DNA of 64,000 nt from Nocardioides luteus (GTDB taxonomy: Bacteria; Actinomycetota; Actinomycetes; Propionibacteriales; Nocardioidaceae), in contig NZ_JADOVJ010000001.1 in the NCBI RefSeq assembly GCF_015752315.1, positions 5,626,001-5,690,000 on the forward strand, written 5' to 3'. Below the pieces are notes generated by a model. That model saw nothing but the letters and a program-made list of their open reading frames with translations, did not search any database and was not told the origin of the DNA. The position numbers and the translations under genes were made by a program. Below are positions 1 to 7,976 of this stretch, piece by piece (position 1 is the first letter of the stretch; every line of letters starts with the position of its first letter).

Positions 1-475
1 TCGCTGCGAGCATCATCAGCAGCGGCGTCACACCGAGGACGGCGATCCGGAGGTAGGTCGTCGCCGGGCCGACCACGTCGTCGCCCGCGCCGATCGCCCG
101 GCTGAGGGGCTCGGCCAGCACCATCACCGGGACGGTCACGACGACCCCGATGATCACCGCGAGCCAGATCCCGTCGATCCCCTGCCGGAGGGCACCGGCG
201 GTGTCGCCGGCGCCGATCCGGCGGGCGACCGATGCTGTCGTGCCGTACGCGAGGAAGACGCAGAGACCGACGATCGTCTGGAGCACGACCCCCGCGACAC
301 CGAGGCCGGCGAGCTCGCGGGTGCCGAGGTGGCCCACGATCGCGGAGTCCGCCAGCAGGAAGAGTGGCTCCGCGACGAGTGCCAAGAACGCCGGGATCGC
401 GAGCCGCCAGATCTCCTTGTCGAGGCCTCGGCGGTCGGTCTTCGAGTAGCTCTTCGCATCCGCCGGGGTCGTCAC
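1..475 (-). CDS. MATE family efflux transporter, N-terminal part (cut by window edge)
   Basis: Amino-terminal 158 codons of a multidrug and toxin extrusion (MATE/DinF-type) membrane antiporter; the rest lies beyond the left edge. After a short polar leader the protein reads EIWRLAIPAFLALVAEPLF, then a segment containing DSAIVGHLGTRELAGLG, which is the conserved TM1-TM2 region of the family. More hydrophobic spans follow, including a VVLQTIVGLCVFLAYGTTA-type helix. The start is taken as GTG at 475. It is divergent from dnaB, so the gap to the right is a shared upstream region. Family assignment is firm; substrate cannot be told. Confidence 0.85.
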   Translation of the reverse strand, partial: MTTPADAKSYSKTDRRGLDKEIWRLAIPAFLALVAEPLFLLADSAIVGHLGTRELAGLGVAGVVLQTIVGLCVFLAYGTTASVARRIGAGDTAGALRQGIDGIWLAVIIGVVVTVPVMVLAEPLSRAIGAGDDVVGPATTYLRIAVLGVTPLLMMLAA

Positions 476-520
476 GGTCTCAAGGTTAAACACCGCCGGC
501 GCGAAGCGTTGTTCAGGGCA

Positions 521-779
521 GGTGGAAAACCTGTGGAAAACGTCGTTGCGGCGCTATGTCGACAAAACGCCTGAGGTGGAACGACGATCCTGGGGGTAAA
601 TCAGGATGCGTTGCGTACTTTCTTCCGTCCACAGGACGTGAACTACGAAGTCGCAGGTCAGAGTGGGTTTACTGATTACGTTGCACTAGTTATGCACAGC
701 CAGTTCCCCAGGCTGTTCACATTGACCAGGGTGTCGTCCACCGCTATCCCCTGGTTATCCCCAGGGCCTGTGGATAACC
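521..779. promoter_or_regulatory. DnaA-box-like cluster upstream of dnaB
   Basis: The 470-bp gap between the MATE gene and dnaB holds no gene I can support. It is less GC-rich than its surroundings and contains several sequences like the 9-bp DnaA box TTATCCACA. On the minus strand a perfect box lies at 769-777 and TTTTCCACA at 532-540, with a related GTTTTCCACC at 521-530. On the plus strand TTATGCACA lies at 690-698 and TTATCCCCA at 755-763. CGTCCACAG at 626-634 is weaker. A -10-like TAGCGT at 881-886 could serve dnaB. Origins normally lie between dnaA and dnaN, neither of which is here, so this is more likely a DnaA-regulated promoter or a DnaA-titrating site. That role is inference. Confidence 0.55.
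753..779. repeat. Inverted pair of DnaA-box-like sequences
   Basis: GGTTATCCCCAGG at 753-765 and CCTGTGGATAACC at 767-779 form 13-bp arms around a single base, with one mismatch. Each arm contains a DnaA-box-like nonamer, so the two boxes face each other with a fixed spacing. No T-run follows, so this is unlikely to be a terminator. Confidence 0.6.
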
Positions 780-945
780 CTCTGTCGCCGATGTGGTCTG
801 CGACGTAGGGTCGCGGAGACTTGAGGTGTCGTCGAGGGTCGGCCCGGGACTGCGCGAGCAGAACTGTCGGTGCTCACCCGTAGCGTGGGAACCGGACCGA
901 CCGAGATCACGCCGCGACGATCCGCAGACATGGAGGGGCAAGGGA

Positions 946-2376
946 ATGAGCGTCACTGAGACCGGCTCGATGGACGGTCCGGGCGACTTCCCGGAGCCGC
1001 CCTTCGAGGAGTGGGGCGACGGCCCCGCGGCGTACGAGCCGGGCAACGCTCCGCGCGCGGTCAACGACCGCACCCCGCCGCAGGACATGGCCGCCGAGCA
1101 GGCCGTCTTGGGCTCGATGCTGATCTCCAAGGACGCCATCGCCGACGTCTCCGAGACGCTGCGCGGCACCGACTTCTACCGCCCGACCCACGAGTCGATC
1201 TACGACTCGATCCTCGATCTCTACAGCCGCGGCGAGCCGGCCGACATGGTCACCGTCGCCGACGACCTGCGGCGCAAGGGCGAGCTCGAGCGCATCGGTG
1301 GTGCGCCCTACCTGCACACGCTCGCCTCCAACGTCCCGATCGCCGCCAACGCGGCCTACTACGGCGAGATCGTCCGCGACAAGTCCGTCCTGCGGCGCCT
1401 GGTCGAGGCCGGCACCAAGATCGTGCAGATCGGCTACGCCGGCGAGGGCGAGGTCGACAACATCGTCGACGAGGCCCAGGCCGAGGTCTTCAAGCTCACC
1501 GACAAGCGCTCCGGTGAGGACTACTCGCCACTCGCCGACATCATGGACGGCGTCCTCGACGAGATCGAGGCGATCTCCAACCGCGAGGCCGGCCTCTACG
1601 GCGTCCCGACCGGCTTCGCCGACTTCGACGAGCTCACCAACGGCTTCCACTCCGGCCAGATGATCATCGTCGCGGCCCGACCCGCGATGGGTAAGTCGAC
1701 CCTGGCCCTCGACTTCTGCCGGGCGGCCTCGATCCACAACAACCTGACCAGCGTCTTCTTCAGCCTGGAGATGAGCCGCTCCGAGATCACCATGCGTCTC
1801 CTCTCCGCGGAGGCGAAGGTGCCGCTCAACCACATCCGCAACGGCAACATGTCCGACGACGACTGGAACAAGCTGGCCCGCAAGATGGGCGAGGTCTCCA
1901 GCGCGCCGATGTTCATCGACGACAGCCCCAACATGACGATGATGGAGATCCGCAGCAAGGCCCGAAGGCTCAAGCAGCGCCACGACCTCCGGCTCATCGT
2001 GATCGACTACCTCCAGCTGATGAGCTCCGGCAAGAAGGTCGAGTCCCGTCAGCTCGAGGTCTCCGAGTTCTCCCGTCAGATCAAGCTGCTGGCCAAGGAG
2101 CTCGAGGTCCCGATCATCGCGCTCTCCCAGCTCAACCGTGGTTCCGAGCAGCGCGCCGACAAGCGCCCGGCCGTCTCCGACCTCCGTGAGTCCGGATCGC
2201 TCGAGCAGGACGCCGACATGGTCGTCCTCCTCCACCGTGACGACGTCTACGAGAAGGAGTCGACCCGCCCCGGCGAGGCGGACGTGATCATCGCCAAGCA
2301 CCGTAACGGCCCCACCCGCGACCTCGTCGTCGCCTTCCAGGGTCACTACAGCCGCTTCGTCGACATGGCCCACTGA
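946..2376 (+). CDS. dnaB: Replicative DNA helicase DnaB
   Basis: Hexameric 5'-3' helicase of the replication fork, 476 residues, the usual length for an intein-free actinobacterial DnaB. An acidic leader of about 40 residues precedes the N-terminal helical domain (AAEQAVLGSML onward, roughly 48-145). The RecA-like motor domain follows (about 210-470), with Walker A ARPAMGKST at 244-252, Walker B LIVIDYLQLM, and the LRESGSLEQDAD motif. The start is the ATG at 946, preceded by GGAGGGGCAAGGGA. The frame stays open upstream to 793, but that stretch lacks family similarity. Actinobacterial DnaB proteins often carry an intein at the Walker A loop; none is present here. Confidence 0.97.
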   Translation: MSVTETGSMDGPGDFPEPPFEEWGDGPAAYEPGNAPRAVNDRTPPQDMAAEQAVLGSMLISKDAIADVSETLRGTDFYRPTHESIYDSILDLYSRGEPADMVTVADDLRRKGELERIGGAPYLHTLASNVPIAANAAYYGEIVRDKSVLRRLVEAGTKIVQIGYAGEGEVDNIVDEAQAEVFKLTDKRSGEDYSPLADIMDGVLDEIEAISNREAGLYGVPTGFADFDELTNGFHSGQMIIVAARPAMGKSTLALDFCRAASIHNNLTSVFFSLEMSRSEITMRLLSAEAKVPLNHIRNGNMSDDDWNKLARKMGEVSSAPMFIDDSPNMTMMEIRSKARRLKQRHDLRLIVIDYLQLMSSGKKVESRQLEVSEFSRQIKLLAKELEVPIIALSQLNRGSEQRADKRPAVSDLRESGSLEQDADMVVLLHRDDVYEKESTRPGEADVIIAKHRNGPTRDLVVAFQGHYSRFVDMAH

Positions 2377-2494
2377 CGCCTCGGGCGACGCCGAGCTCGT
2401 TTCCCACCACGGGGGCCGAGCTTTGGAACTACGCTGCGATGGGGCGCGGCACCCGACAGCCGCTGACCCTCGAGAGAAGGGTAGGTGGCTTGAG

Positions 2495-3094
2495 ATGGTG
2501 CACGTGACGCGCGGCTTCACGGGCAGGCACCCTGCAACGGACGACCGACTGCCTCCTGGGCAATACCTGACCGACGACTTTCCCGTGCTGTCCGCCGGTC
2601 CGACACCCGCCATCCGACGAGACGAGTGGACCTTCAGCATCAGGGACGGAGACCAGGCCCTGCGATCCTGGACATGGGACGAGTTCACGGCCCTGCCCGC
2701 GGAGGACATCACGGTCGACATCCACTGCGTGACTCGTTGGAGCCGACTGGACACCGCCTGGAGAGGTGTCGCCATCGACGATCTCCTGGCAGACGTCGAC
2801 ACCGCGGCCGAGTACGTGCTCGCTCGCTCCTACGGCGGCTACACCACGAACCTTCCGCTCGAGGACCTGCTCGACGGCAAGGCCTGGATCGCTTACGAAC
2901 ACGACGGGGACGACCTTCCCGCCGAGCACGGCGGACCAGCTCGACTTCTGGTCCCGCACCTGTACCTCTGGAAGTCCGCCAAGTGGATCAAGAGCCTCGA
3001 TCTCGTCGATGACGACGACCCGGGCTTCTGGGAGTCGCTCGGCTATCACGACTACGGCGACCCATGGCGCGAACAGCGATACCAGGGCGACTAG
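2495..3094 (+). CDS. Sulfite oxidase-like molybdopterin-dependent oxidoreductase
   Basis: A 199-residue protein formed almost only by the molybdopterin-binding fold of the sulfite oxidase superfamily (YuiH/MsrP-like), without a haem or dimerisation domain. The DIHCVTRWS motif carries Cys78, the expected molybdenum ligand. The WTWDEFTALP and LYLWKSAKWIKSL stretches are also typical. No signal peptide or Tat motif is visible, so it should act in the cytoplasm. The ATG at 2495 follows AGAAGGGTAGG and fits the family N-terminus. It is the first of three genes; the next is an FAD/NAD reductase that could supply electrons, and the third a DUF6510 protein. The substrate is unknown. Confidence 0.85.
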   Translation: MVHVTRGFTGRHPATDDRLPPGQYLTDDFPVLSAGPTPAIRRDEWTFSIRDGDQALRSWTWDEFTALPAEDITVDIHCVTRWSRLDTAWRGVAIDDLLADVDTAAEYVLARSYGGYTTNLPLEDLLDGKAWIAYEHDGDDLPAEHGGPARLLVPHLYLWKSAKWIKSLDLVDDDDPGFWESLGYHDYGDPWREQRYQGD

Positions 3095-3096
3095 GC

Positions 3097-3822
3097 GTGC
3101 GGCGCTGGCAGAGCGCCACCGTGACCGGAAGTCGCGCGGAGACGGCCACGGCCCACACCTTGTCCCTGCGGGTCGACGAATGGAATGGCCACCTGCCCGG
3201 GCAGCACGTCGATGTTCGGCTGACCGCCCCGGACGGCTACCAGGCCGTACGCAGCTACTCACTCGCAGCGCCGGCCGACGACGGCGTCATCGAGATCACC
3301 GTGCAGCGCCTGCCCGGAGGCGAGGTCTCTGAGTTCCTCACCGATATCGCCATGATCGGCGACGAGCTCGAGGTCCGAGGCCCTCTCGGCAACTGGTTCG
3401 TGTGGGATCAGGAGGACCCTTCGCCCGTTCTCCTCGTCGCGGGCGGATCGGGCGTCGTTCCTCTCATGTCCATGATCCGTGCTCGCCACCAAGCCGACAT
3501 CCAGACACCATTTCACCTCATCCACTCCGTACGAACCCCGCAGGATCGCATCTACGGAGACGAGCTCACCCGGCTCGCAGCCCAGGCCGGAGGGCCTTCG
3601 GTGACGTGGCTGTACACACGCACCGCACCCCCGTCCGAGACGCGTCCGCCAGGTCGACTCCGTCAGAACGATCTCGACGACGGAAGCAGTTGGACGTCGG
3701 GGGCAACGCCGACCTGTTTCATCTGCGGCCCCACCGGTTTCGTCGAAGACGCGGCGAACCACCTGCTCGCAGCCGGGCACCATGCCGACCGGATCCGTAC
3801 CGAACGTTTCGGCGGCCGGTGA
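3097..3822 (+). CDS. Ferredoxin reductase-type FAD/NAD(P)-binding oxidoreductase
   Basis: A 241-residue flavoprotein of the ferredoxin-NADP reductase fold. RSYSLAA is the FAD-binding RxYS motif (about residue 51), GGSGVVPLMSM binds the pyridine nucleotide, and CGPTGFVEDA is the C-terminal motif. No plant-type 2Fe-2S ferredoxin domain is fused to it, unlike many oxygenase reductases, so electrons probably go directly to a partner, most simply the molybdoenzyme encoded just upstream. GTG at 3097 lies 2 nt after the upstream stop; an in-frame ATG at 3064 would overlap the upstream gene by 31 nt and has no ribosome site. Confidence 0.85.
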   Translation: MRRWQSATVTGSRAETATAHTLSLRVDEWNGHLPGQHVDVRLTAPDGYQAVRSYSLAAPADDGVIEITVQRLPGGEVSEFLTDIAMIGDELEVRGPLGNWFVWDQEDPSPVLLVAGGSGVVPLMSMIRARHQADIQTPFHLIHSVRTPQDRIYGDELTRLAAQAGGPSVTWLYTRTAPPSETRPPGRLRQNDLDDGSSWTSGATPTCFICGPTGFVEDAANHLLAAGHHADRIRTERFGGR

Positions 3823-3865
3823 GCGAGACCACTGCACCACGAGTCATGGAAAGGAAGACCCTGTC

Positions 3866-4144
3866 ATGAGCGAACACCGTGACGGCAACGCGCTAGCAGG
3901 ACCGCTCGCCGACATCTTCACCGTCGAAGCCACCACCGCCGAGGTGCGGTGCCGAGCCTGTGGGCTGTCGACAACGCTGGCCCAGCTCGTCGTCTACGGG
4001 CCCGAGCCGGGCCTCGTGGGACGCTGCCCAGGGTGCACCGAATACGTCATCCGCGTGGCGACGACGCCGTCAGGCACCTGGCTCGACCTCGGCGGAGCCA
4101 CCTCGTTCCACTTCACATCGACGGTCGACGTTCCGATCCGCTGA
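3866..4144 (+). CDS. DUF6510 family zinc-ribbon protein
   Basis: A 92-residue protein starting at the ATG after AAAGGAAGACC. It opens with DGNALAGPLADIF, the signature of DUF6510, then has two CxxC knuckles (Cys29/Cys32 and Cys54/Cys57) and a WLDLGG stretch, so it probably binds zinc. Function is unknown for the family. Its position behind the sulfite-oxidase-like enzyme and the reductase, with 43 nt between genes, suggests an accessory or chaperone role for that enzyme pair. Its last 32 bases overlap the 3' end of the converging LtrA gene. Confidence 0.75.
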   Translation: MSEHRDGNALAGPLADIFTVEATTAEVRCRACGLSTTLAQLVVYGPEPGLVGRCPGCTEYVIRVATTPSGTWLDLGGATSFHFTSTVDVPIR

Positions 4145-5381
4145 GAGCGTGCGGGGCGAGGGCGGCCGCGAGATCGCGGTGTCCGACGAGCTCGAACCCC
4201 GCGATGGGGATCACGGCCGCGACCGCGATCACCGCCAGGCCCACGGCGATGGAGACGCCCGCTGCGACCAGGACGACGGCCAGGACGGTCACTGCCGAGG
4301 TGCCGATGATCAGGCCGACGTGACGACGGTTGCGGCTTCTGACCAGGGTGCTCCACTGGGCGTAGAGCATCCAGACGAAGATCACCAGGGGGATCGCGAC
4401 CGTCAGGATGGTGGGTACGGCCCCGATCTCGGAGTCGTGCTCGAGGCGGAGTGCGGCGACGTGCAGGCCGGCACCGACGGCCACGATCGCGCCCACGATG
4501 ACGTGGTGCCCGTAGGACCAGAAGAACACCCGCTCCCGGTGGACTCGGAGGACGAGTGCTGAGGGGACGGTGAAGTACATCCACCACATCGCGAGCGCGA
4601 GCCCGATCCCCGCGGTCGCGGTCACGGCCGCATCGATGCTCCAACCGGCGGGACCGTGCACTGTCGCCGACACCGCGGCGATGGTGCCGAGGACGACCTC
4701 GCCGAGGGCGACGATGACGAGCAGCCCGTAGCGCTCCGCGACGTGGTCGGCGTTCCAGGGAGTCCCGCCCTTCCCGCGCTGCGCGATCACCGGCCCGACC
4801 GTCTCGATCGCGAGCAGCGCCACCCCGACGACTGCAGCTGCGGGCAGCGGAAGGGCGGCCGCCACGAGGATCGTCCATCCGGCCTGGGCGAGGGCGATGG
4901 TCCAGAAGTACGTCATCAGTGCCGGCCGACGTACCGGATCGTTGCGGGCCGCCCGCAGCCACTGGACCGCCATCGGCACGCGCATCACGACATAGCCGCC
5001 GACCACGATGCCGTAGCCGCCGTCCTCGGCCCCGGCGAGCGAGGCGAACATCTCGGGCAGCCCGAGCGCGACGATGCCGACGCCGACCATCTGCACCATG
5101 GTGGTGAGCCGGCAGATCCAGTCGTCCTCGTCGTACGCCGATGCGAACCAGGTGTAGCTGCCCCAGGCCCACGAGATCAGAACGACCCCGAGGCAGAATC
5201 CGACGACCCCGACAGCTGGCCGGCCCGCCGCGACGTGGTGCGCCAGCTCGTCGGCCGCTTGTCCGAAGGCGACGATGAACACCAGGTCGTACAGCAGCTC
5301 CAGCGGGGTGGCCGATCGGTGCTCCTCGGCCGGTGAGCGACCCACCAGGCTGCGCCGACGGTGCGCGAGTGCGCTGGCCAT
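4113..5381 (-). CDS. Low temperature requirement protein A (LtrA) family membrane protein
   Basis: A 422-residue polytopic membrane protein of the LtrA family. The N-terminal motif RSATPLELLYDLVFIVAFGQ is diagnostic: an acidic residue in the first helix, with the following helices rich in Gly, Ala and Trp. About ten to twelve hydrophobic segments run to residue 405. The name comes from a Listeria mutant that grew poorly in the cold; the molecular role is unknown. The ATG at 5381 shares one base with the stop of the esterase gene upstream, so the two are translationally linked. The 3' end overlaps the converging DUF6510 gene by 32 bp. Confidence 0.88.
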   Translation of the reverse strand: MASALAHRRRSLVGRSPAEEHRSATPLELLYDLVFIVAFGQAADELAHHVAAGRPAVGVVGFCLGVVLISWAWGSYTWFASAYDEDDWICRLTTMVQMVGVGIVALGLPEMFASLAGAEDGGYGIVVGGYVVMRVPMAVQWLRAARNDPVRRPALMTYFWTIALAQAGWTILVAAALPLPAAAVVGVALLAIETVGPVIAQRGKGGTPWNADHVAERYGLLVIVALGEVVLGTIAAVSATVHGPAGWSIDAAVTATAGIGLALAMWWMYFTVPSALVLRVHRERVFFWSYGHHVIVGAIVAVGAGLHVAALRLEHDSEIGAVPTILTVAIPLVIFVWMLYAQWSTLVRSRNRRHVGLIIGTSAVTVLAVVLVAAGVSIAVGLAVIAVAAVIPIAGFELVGHRDLAAALAPHALSGSERRPSM

Positions 5382-6379
5382 CAGCTCGCGAGCCTCGGGT
5401 CGCAGAGCACGCGCGAGAGCCAGTCGCTTCGGGCGGCTCGTGCTGCCTGCGACACCTGGGCCTGGGGGAAGAGGGCATCGAAACCGTGGAAGCCACCGGC
5501 CCAGACGTGGAGCTCGGCCTGCCCGCCCGCGGCCCAGATGCGGGAGGCGTACGCGACGTTCTCGTCGCGGAAGACCTCGGCACTACCCGCGTCGACATAG
5601 GTGGTCGGCAGCCCGGCGAGATCCTCGTCGAGCGCCGGCGAGACGTAGCCGGGAACGTCGCCGTCGGCGAGATCGCCGAGGACCGATCGCCAACCGAACT
5701 CGTTCGCCTCGCGGGACCAGACACCGGGACCCGTGAACTGGCGGCTGGACTCCGTCGTGTTGCGATGGTCGAGCATGGGGCAGATCAGGACCTGAGCCGC
5801 GATCGCCGGACCTCGCCGATCGCGCGCCAGCAGGGTGGCGCCGGCCGCGAGCCCGCCACCCGCGCTCGTACCGGCAACGATGATCCGAGCGGGATCGATG
5901 CCGAGCTCGTCCGCGTGCGAGGCCACCCAGCTGAGGCCGGCATAGCAGTCCTCCACGAGCGTCGCCCCCGATGCCTCGGGCGCGAGGCGGTAGTCGACCG
6001 ACACCACGGTGGCGCCGAAGCTTTCGAGCCAGTCGAGCGGGATGTCGATCTGGGAGAAGCGGTCACCCATGACCATCCCGCCGCCGTGCACCCAGTAGAT
6101 GCACGGGGCCGCCGTGCCGGGTTCGCCGCCTCTCGCCGGGGTGAGGATGGTGAGAGGGAGAGGCGCGCCGTCGAAGCTGCGGACGGTGATGTCGCGCTGG
6201 TTCAGATCGTGCCCGGCAAGCGCCACCTCGGCGTCGACGGTCGCGAACGGGCGGATCATGGGAAGGGTCTCCGCGCTGAGCGGAGGAACCTCGGGCATGT
6301 CGGCGAGCAGCGCGCCGAGCTCAGGATCGAGGCTCGGCCGAGCGGTCGTCATGGTGGCTGCGTCGTCCATGGCGGTCAC
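5381..6379 (-). CDS. Alpha/beta hydrolase, hormone-sensitive-lipase type esterase
   Basis: A 332-residue esterase of the HSL (bacterial family IV) group. The oxyanion-hole motif HGGG is at 98-101, followed by DYRLAPEA, and the nucleophile elbow is GTSAGG with Ser172. A C-terminal GGFHGFD supplies the catalytic histidine and DAGSAEVFRDEN the acidic region. It should cleave short acyl esters in the cytoplasm. The GTG start at 6379 overlaps the stop of the upstream monooxygenase gene in the usual GTGA arrangement; an in-frame ATG lies at 6370. It forms one operon with the genes on either side. Confidence 0.9.
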   Translation of the reverse strand: MTAMDDAATMTTARPSLDPELGALLADMPEVPPLSAETLPMIRPFATVDAEVALAGHDLNQRDITVRSFDGAPLPLTILTPARGGEPGTAAPCIYWVHGGGMVMGDRFSQIDIPLDWLESFGATVVSVDYRLAPEASGATLVEDCYAGLSWVASHADELGIDPARIIVAGTSAGGGLAAGATLLARDRRGPAIAAQVLICPMLDHRNTTESSRQFTGPGVWSREANEFGWRSVLGDLADGDVPGYVSPALDEDLAGLPTTYVDAGSAEVFRDENVAYASRIWAAGGQAELHVWAGGFHGFDALFPQAQVSQAARAARSDWLSRVLCDPRLAS

Positions 6380-6720
6380 CGGCCGGTGGCGGACGGGGAC
6401 AGGGCCGGGGCAAGGATCGCCTTGCCGCCCAGCGGGACGAAGTCGGCGTACGTCGAGTCGGCGACGAGCTCTGCGAAGCGGGCGATGTAGCCCTGCGACT
6501 CGGGGTCGTCGAAGACGGCGTGGTGCACCTCTTCGCTCACCCAGCCTTCTACGAGGTGGACCACGTCGGGCTGGGTGGCCGACCGGCTGACCAGGAACAC
6601 GAGGCAGCCCTCGTGCGCGGAGGGTCCGGCGGTGGGACCGGAGAGCAGGAGCTCGACGAGCTCGTCCGCCTTCCCCTCCTTGGCGGTCATGGTGGCCTGG
6701 AATCCGTACTCGATGTTCAT
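6376..6720 (-). CDS. Antibiotic biosynthesis monooxygenase (ABM) domain protein
   Basis: A 114-residue single-domain protein of the dimeric alpha/beta-barrel ABM superfamily. It shows the alternating pattern FQATMTAKEGKADELVELLL, a central CLVFLVSR strand, and the typical VVHLVEGWVSEEVHHAVF-type end. Such proteins are cofactor-free quinol or polyketide oxygenases, or structural relatives. The ATG at 6720 follows a GAAAGGCG ribosome site. It is the first gene of the operon with the esterase and LtrA genes and is divergent from an AraC-type regulator, so that regulator is the likely controller. Confidence 0.8.
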   Translation of the reverse strand: MNIEYGFQATMTAKEGKADELVELLLSGPTAGPSAHEGCLVFLVSRSATQPDVVHLVEGWVSEEVHHAVFDDPESQGYIARFAELVADSTYADFVPLGGKAILAPALSPSATGR

Positions 6721-6746
6721 CGCTGTCGCCTTTCGGGTGGTGTGCT

Positions 6747-6764
6747 CCGCACCGATCGGTGCGG
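6747..6764. promoter_or_regulatory. 18-bp perfect palindrome upstream of the ABM-esterase-LtrA operon
   Basis: CCGCACCGATCGGTGCGG is a perfect palindrome 27 bp before the ABM start codon. It lies in the divergent gap shared with the AraC-type gene and is a plausible operator. Which regulator binds is not shown by sequence, since AraC proteins usually bind direct repeats. Confidence 0.45.
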
Positions 6765-6831
6765 GGCTTTCGACCCGTTCAGCGAACCAGTCCGGGCTTC
6801 CGCGGCGTGAGACCAGACATCGCCGATGATT

Positions 6832-6863
6832 GCCTGATCCTGCTCGAAGAAGCAGAACCAGGC
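6832..6863. promoter_or_regulatory. Nested inverted repeat upstream of the AraC-type gene
   Basis: GCCTG (6832-6836) pairs with CAGGC (6859-6863), and CTGCT (6840-6844) with AGCAG (6851-6855). Both pairs share the same centre at 6847.5. It lies 34 bp upstream of the regulator start, in the -35 zone of its probable leaderless promoter, so it may be an autoregulatory operator. Confidence 0.4.
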
Positions 6864-6897
6864 GACGACAGCCAGGTTGGCGACGTACCTTCGTCAG

Positions 6898-7794
6898 GTG
6901 ACCGACACCCCGCTCGAAGAGCTGCGCCGACGCATCGAGAAGCACGCCCGGCCCGACCAGACGACCCCGATCGAGGGGATGCTGCTCGCCCGCGCCGATG
7001 CGGTGGAGGCACCGTCGACCAACGGTTCCGGCACGGTCTTCGCGCTGATCACCCAGGGGCGCAAGCGGATCTCGGTGGGCGATCGCGTCCTCGAGTACGG
7101 TCCCGGGCAGTACCTCGTCGCCTCTGTCGACGTCCCGATCACCGGTCACTACAGCGAGGCCTCTCCGGACCGGCCCGCGCTCGGATTCGGGCTCGTGCTG
7201 CGGCCCGCCGCCATCGCGTCACTGCTGCTGGAGGCGCCACCGGGGGTGGTGGCCGTACGGAACAGTGCCGCCCCTCCTGCGATCGGTGTCGCCGACGCCG
7301 AGCCCGAGCTGATCGACGCCGTCCTGCGGATGGTGCGCCTCATCGACCGGCCGCAGGACCGGGCGGTGCTCGCGCCGATGGCGGAGCGGGAGATCATCTG
7401 GCGACTGCTCACCGGCCCGCTCGGAGCGAACCTCGCGCAGATCGGGGTCGCCGACAGCTGCACCACCCAGATCAGCCGCGCGGTGCGGTGGATCACCGAG
7501 AACTACGCCGAACCGTTCCGCGTCGACGAGCTTGCCGGCAGCTGCGGGCTCAGCGTCTCCGCCTTCCACCGCAAGTTCCAGGGCATCACGGCGCTCAGCC
7601 CGATCCAGTTCCAGAAGCAGATCCGGCTCCACCAGGCACGACTGCTCCTGGTCTCGGGAGCCGACGACGTCGCGACGGTCGCCCACCGGGTCGGCTATGA
7701 CAGCGCCACCCAGTTCAACCGCGAGTACCGCCGTCGCTACGGCGAGGCCCCCGGCCGCGACACCAGCCGGCTGAGGAGTCTCTCCGCGGGCTGA
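6898..7794 (+). CDS. AraC family transcriptional regulator
   Basis: A 298-residue regulator with an AraC-type N-terminal cupin domain (about 5-170, with ALITQGRKRISVGDRVLEYGPGQYL typical of the PF06719 group) and a double helix-turn-helix domain at about 195-290. The second helix-turn-helix ends in VAHRVGYDSATQFNREYRRRYGEAP. The start is set at GTG 6898 because TACCTT, a -10 hexamer, ends 6 nt before it and no ribosome site is present, which fits a leaderless mRNA. An in-frame TTG at 6877 would add seven residues. It is divergent from the ABM-esterase-LtrA operon and probably controls it. Confidence 0.88.
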   Translation: MTDTPLEELRRRIEKHARPDQTTPIEGMLLARADAVEAPSTNGSGTVFALITQGRKRISVGDRVLEYGPGQYLVASVDVPITGHYSEASPDRPALGFGLVLRPAAIASLLLEAPPGVVAVRNSAAPPAIGVADAEPELIDAVLRMVRLIDRPQDRAVLAPMAEREIIWRLLTGPLGANLAQIGVADSCTTQISRAVRWITENYAEPFRVDELAGSCGLSVSAFHRKFQGITALSPIQFQKQIRLHQARLLLVSGADDVATVAHRVGYDSATQFNREYRRRYGEAPGRDTSRLRSLSAG

Positions 7795-7819
7795 CCAGGC
7801 ATCCGATGCCGTGACCGGG

Positions 7820-7927
7820 TCAGGAGTCCCGAGGGTCGGCCGCGGCCCGGGCGCGCTCGATGTCGGGTACGTGGGTCTCGGCCCACTCCCGAAGCGCGCT
7901 CAGCGGCGGCAGGTGCGTGAACCGCAT
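7820..7927 (-). pseudogene. Possible small protein or C-terminal gene remnant
   Basis: The 182-bp space between the AraC-type gene and the acetyltransferase holds a minus-strand frame with good actinobacterial codon use. From an ATG at 7927 it reads MRFTHLPPLSALREWAETH and ends in ADPRDS. The same frame is open a little further upstream, to a stop inside the acetyltransferase end. It has no ribosome site and no family I recognise. It may be the tail of a lost gene or a real 35-residue peptide. Confidence 0.25.
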
Positions 7928-7976
7928 CGGCTCGGAGTGCGAAGCCGTGGAGTGGCCGTGCTCCGGGACGGCCAGA

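Noticed and set aside
480..945. Chromosomal origin oriC
   Set aside because: DnaA boxes are present, but dnaA, dnaN and the usual large box cluster are missing, and dnaB lies outside the oriC gap in known actinobacterial chromosomes.
1672..1702. Intein insertion in DnaB
   Set aside because: The Walker A region is uninterrupted and the protein has the normal intein-free length.
907..2802. Very long open frame antisense to dnaB
   Set aside because: It is the mirror of GC-rich codon bias in dnaB; the peptide is low-complexity Val/Asp/Gly-rich and lacks any domain. Similar long antisense frames at 8588-11452, 22151-24340 and 30529-32862 were rejected for the same reason.
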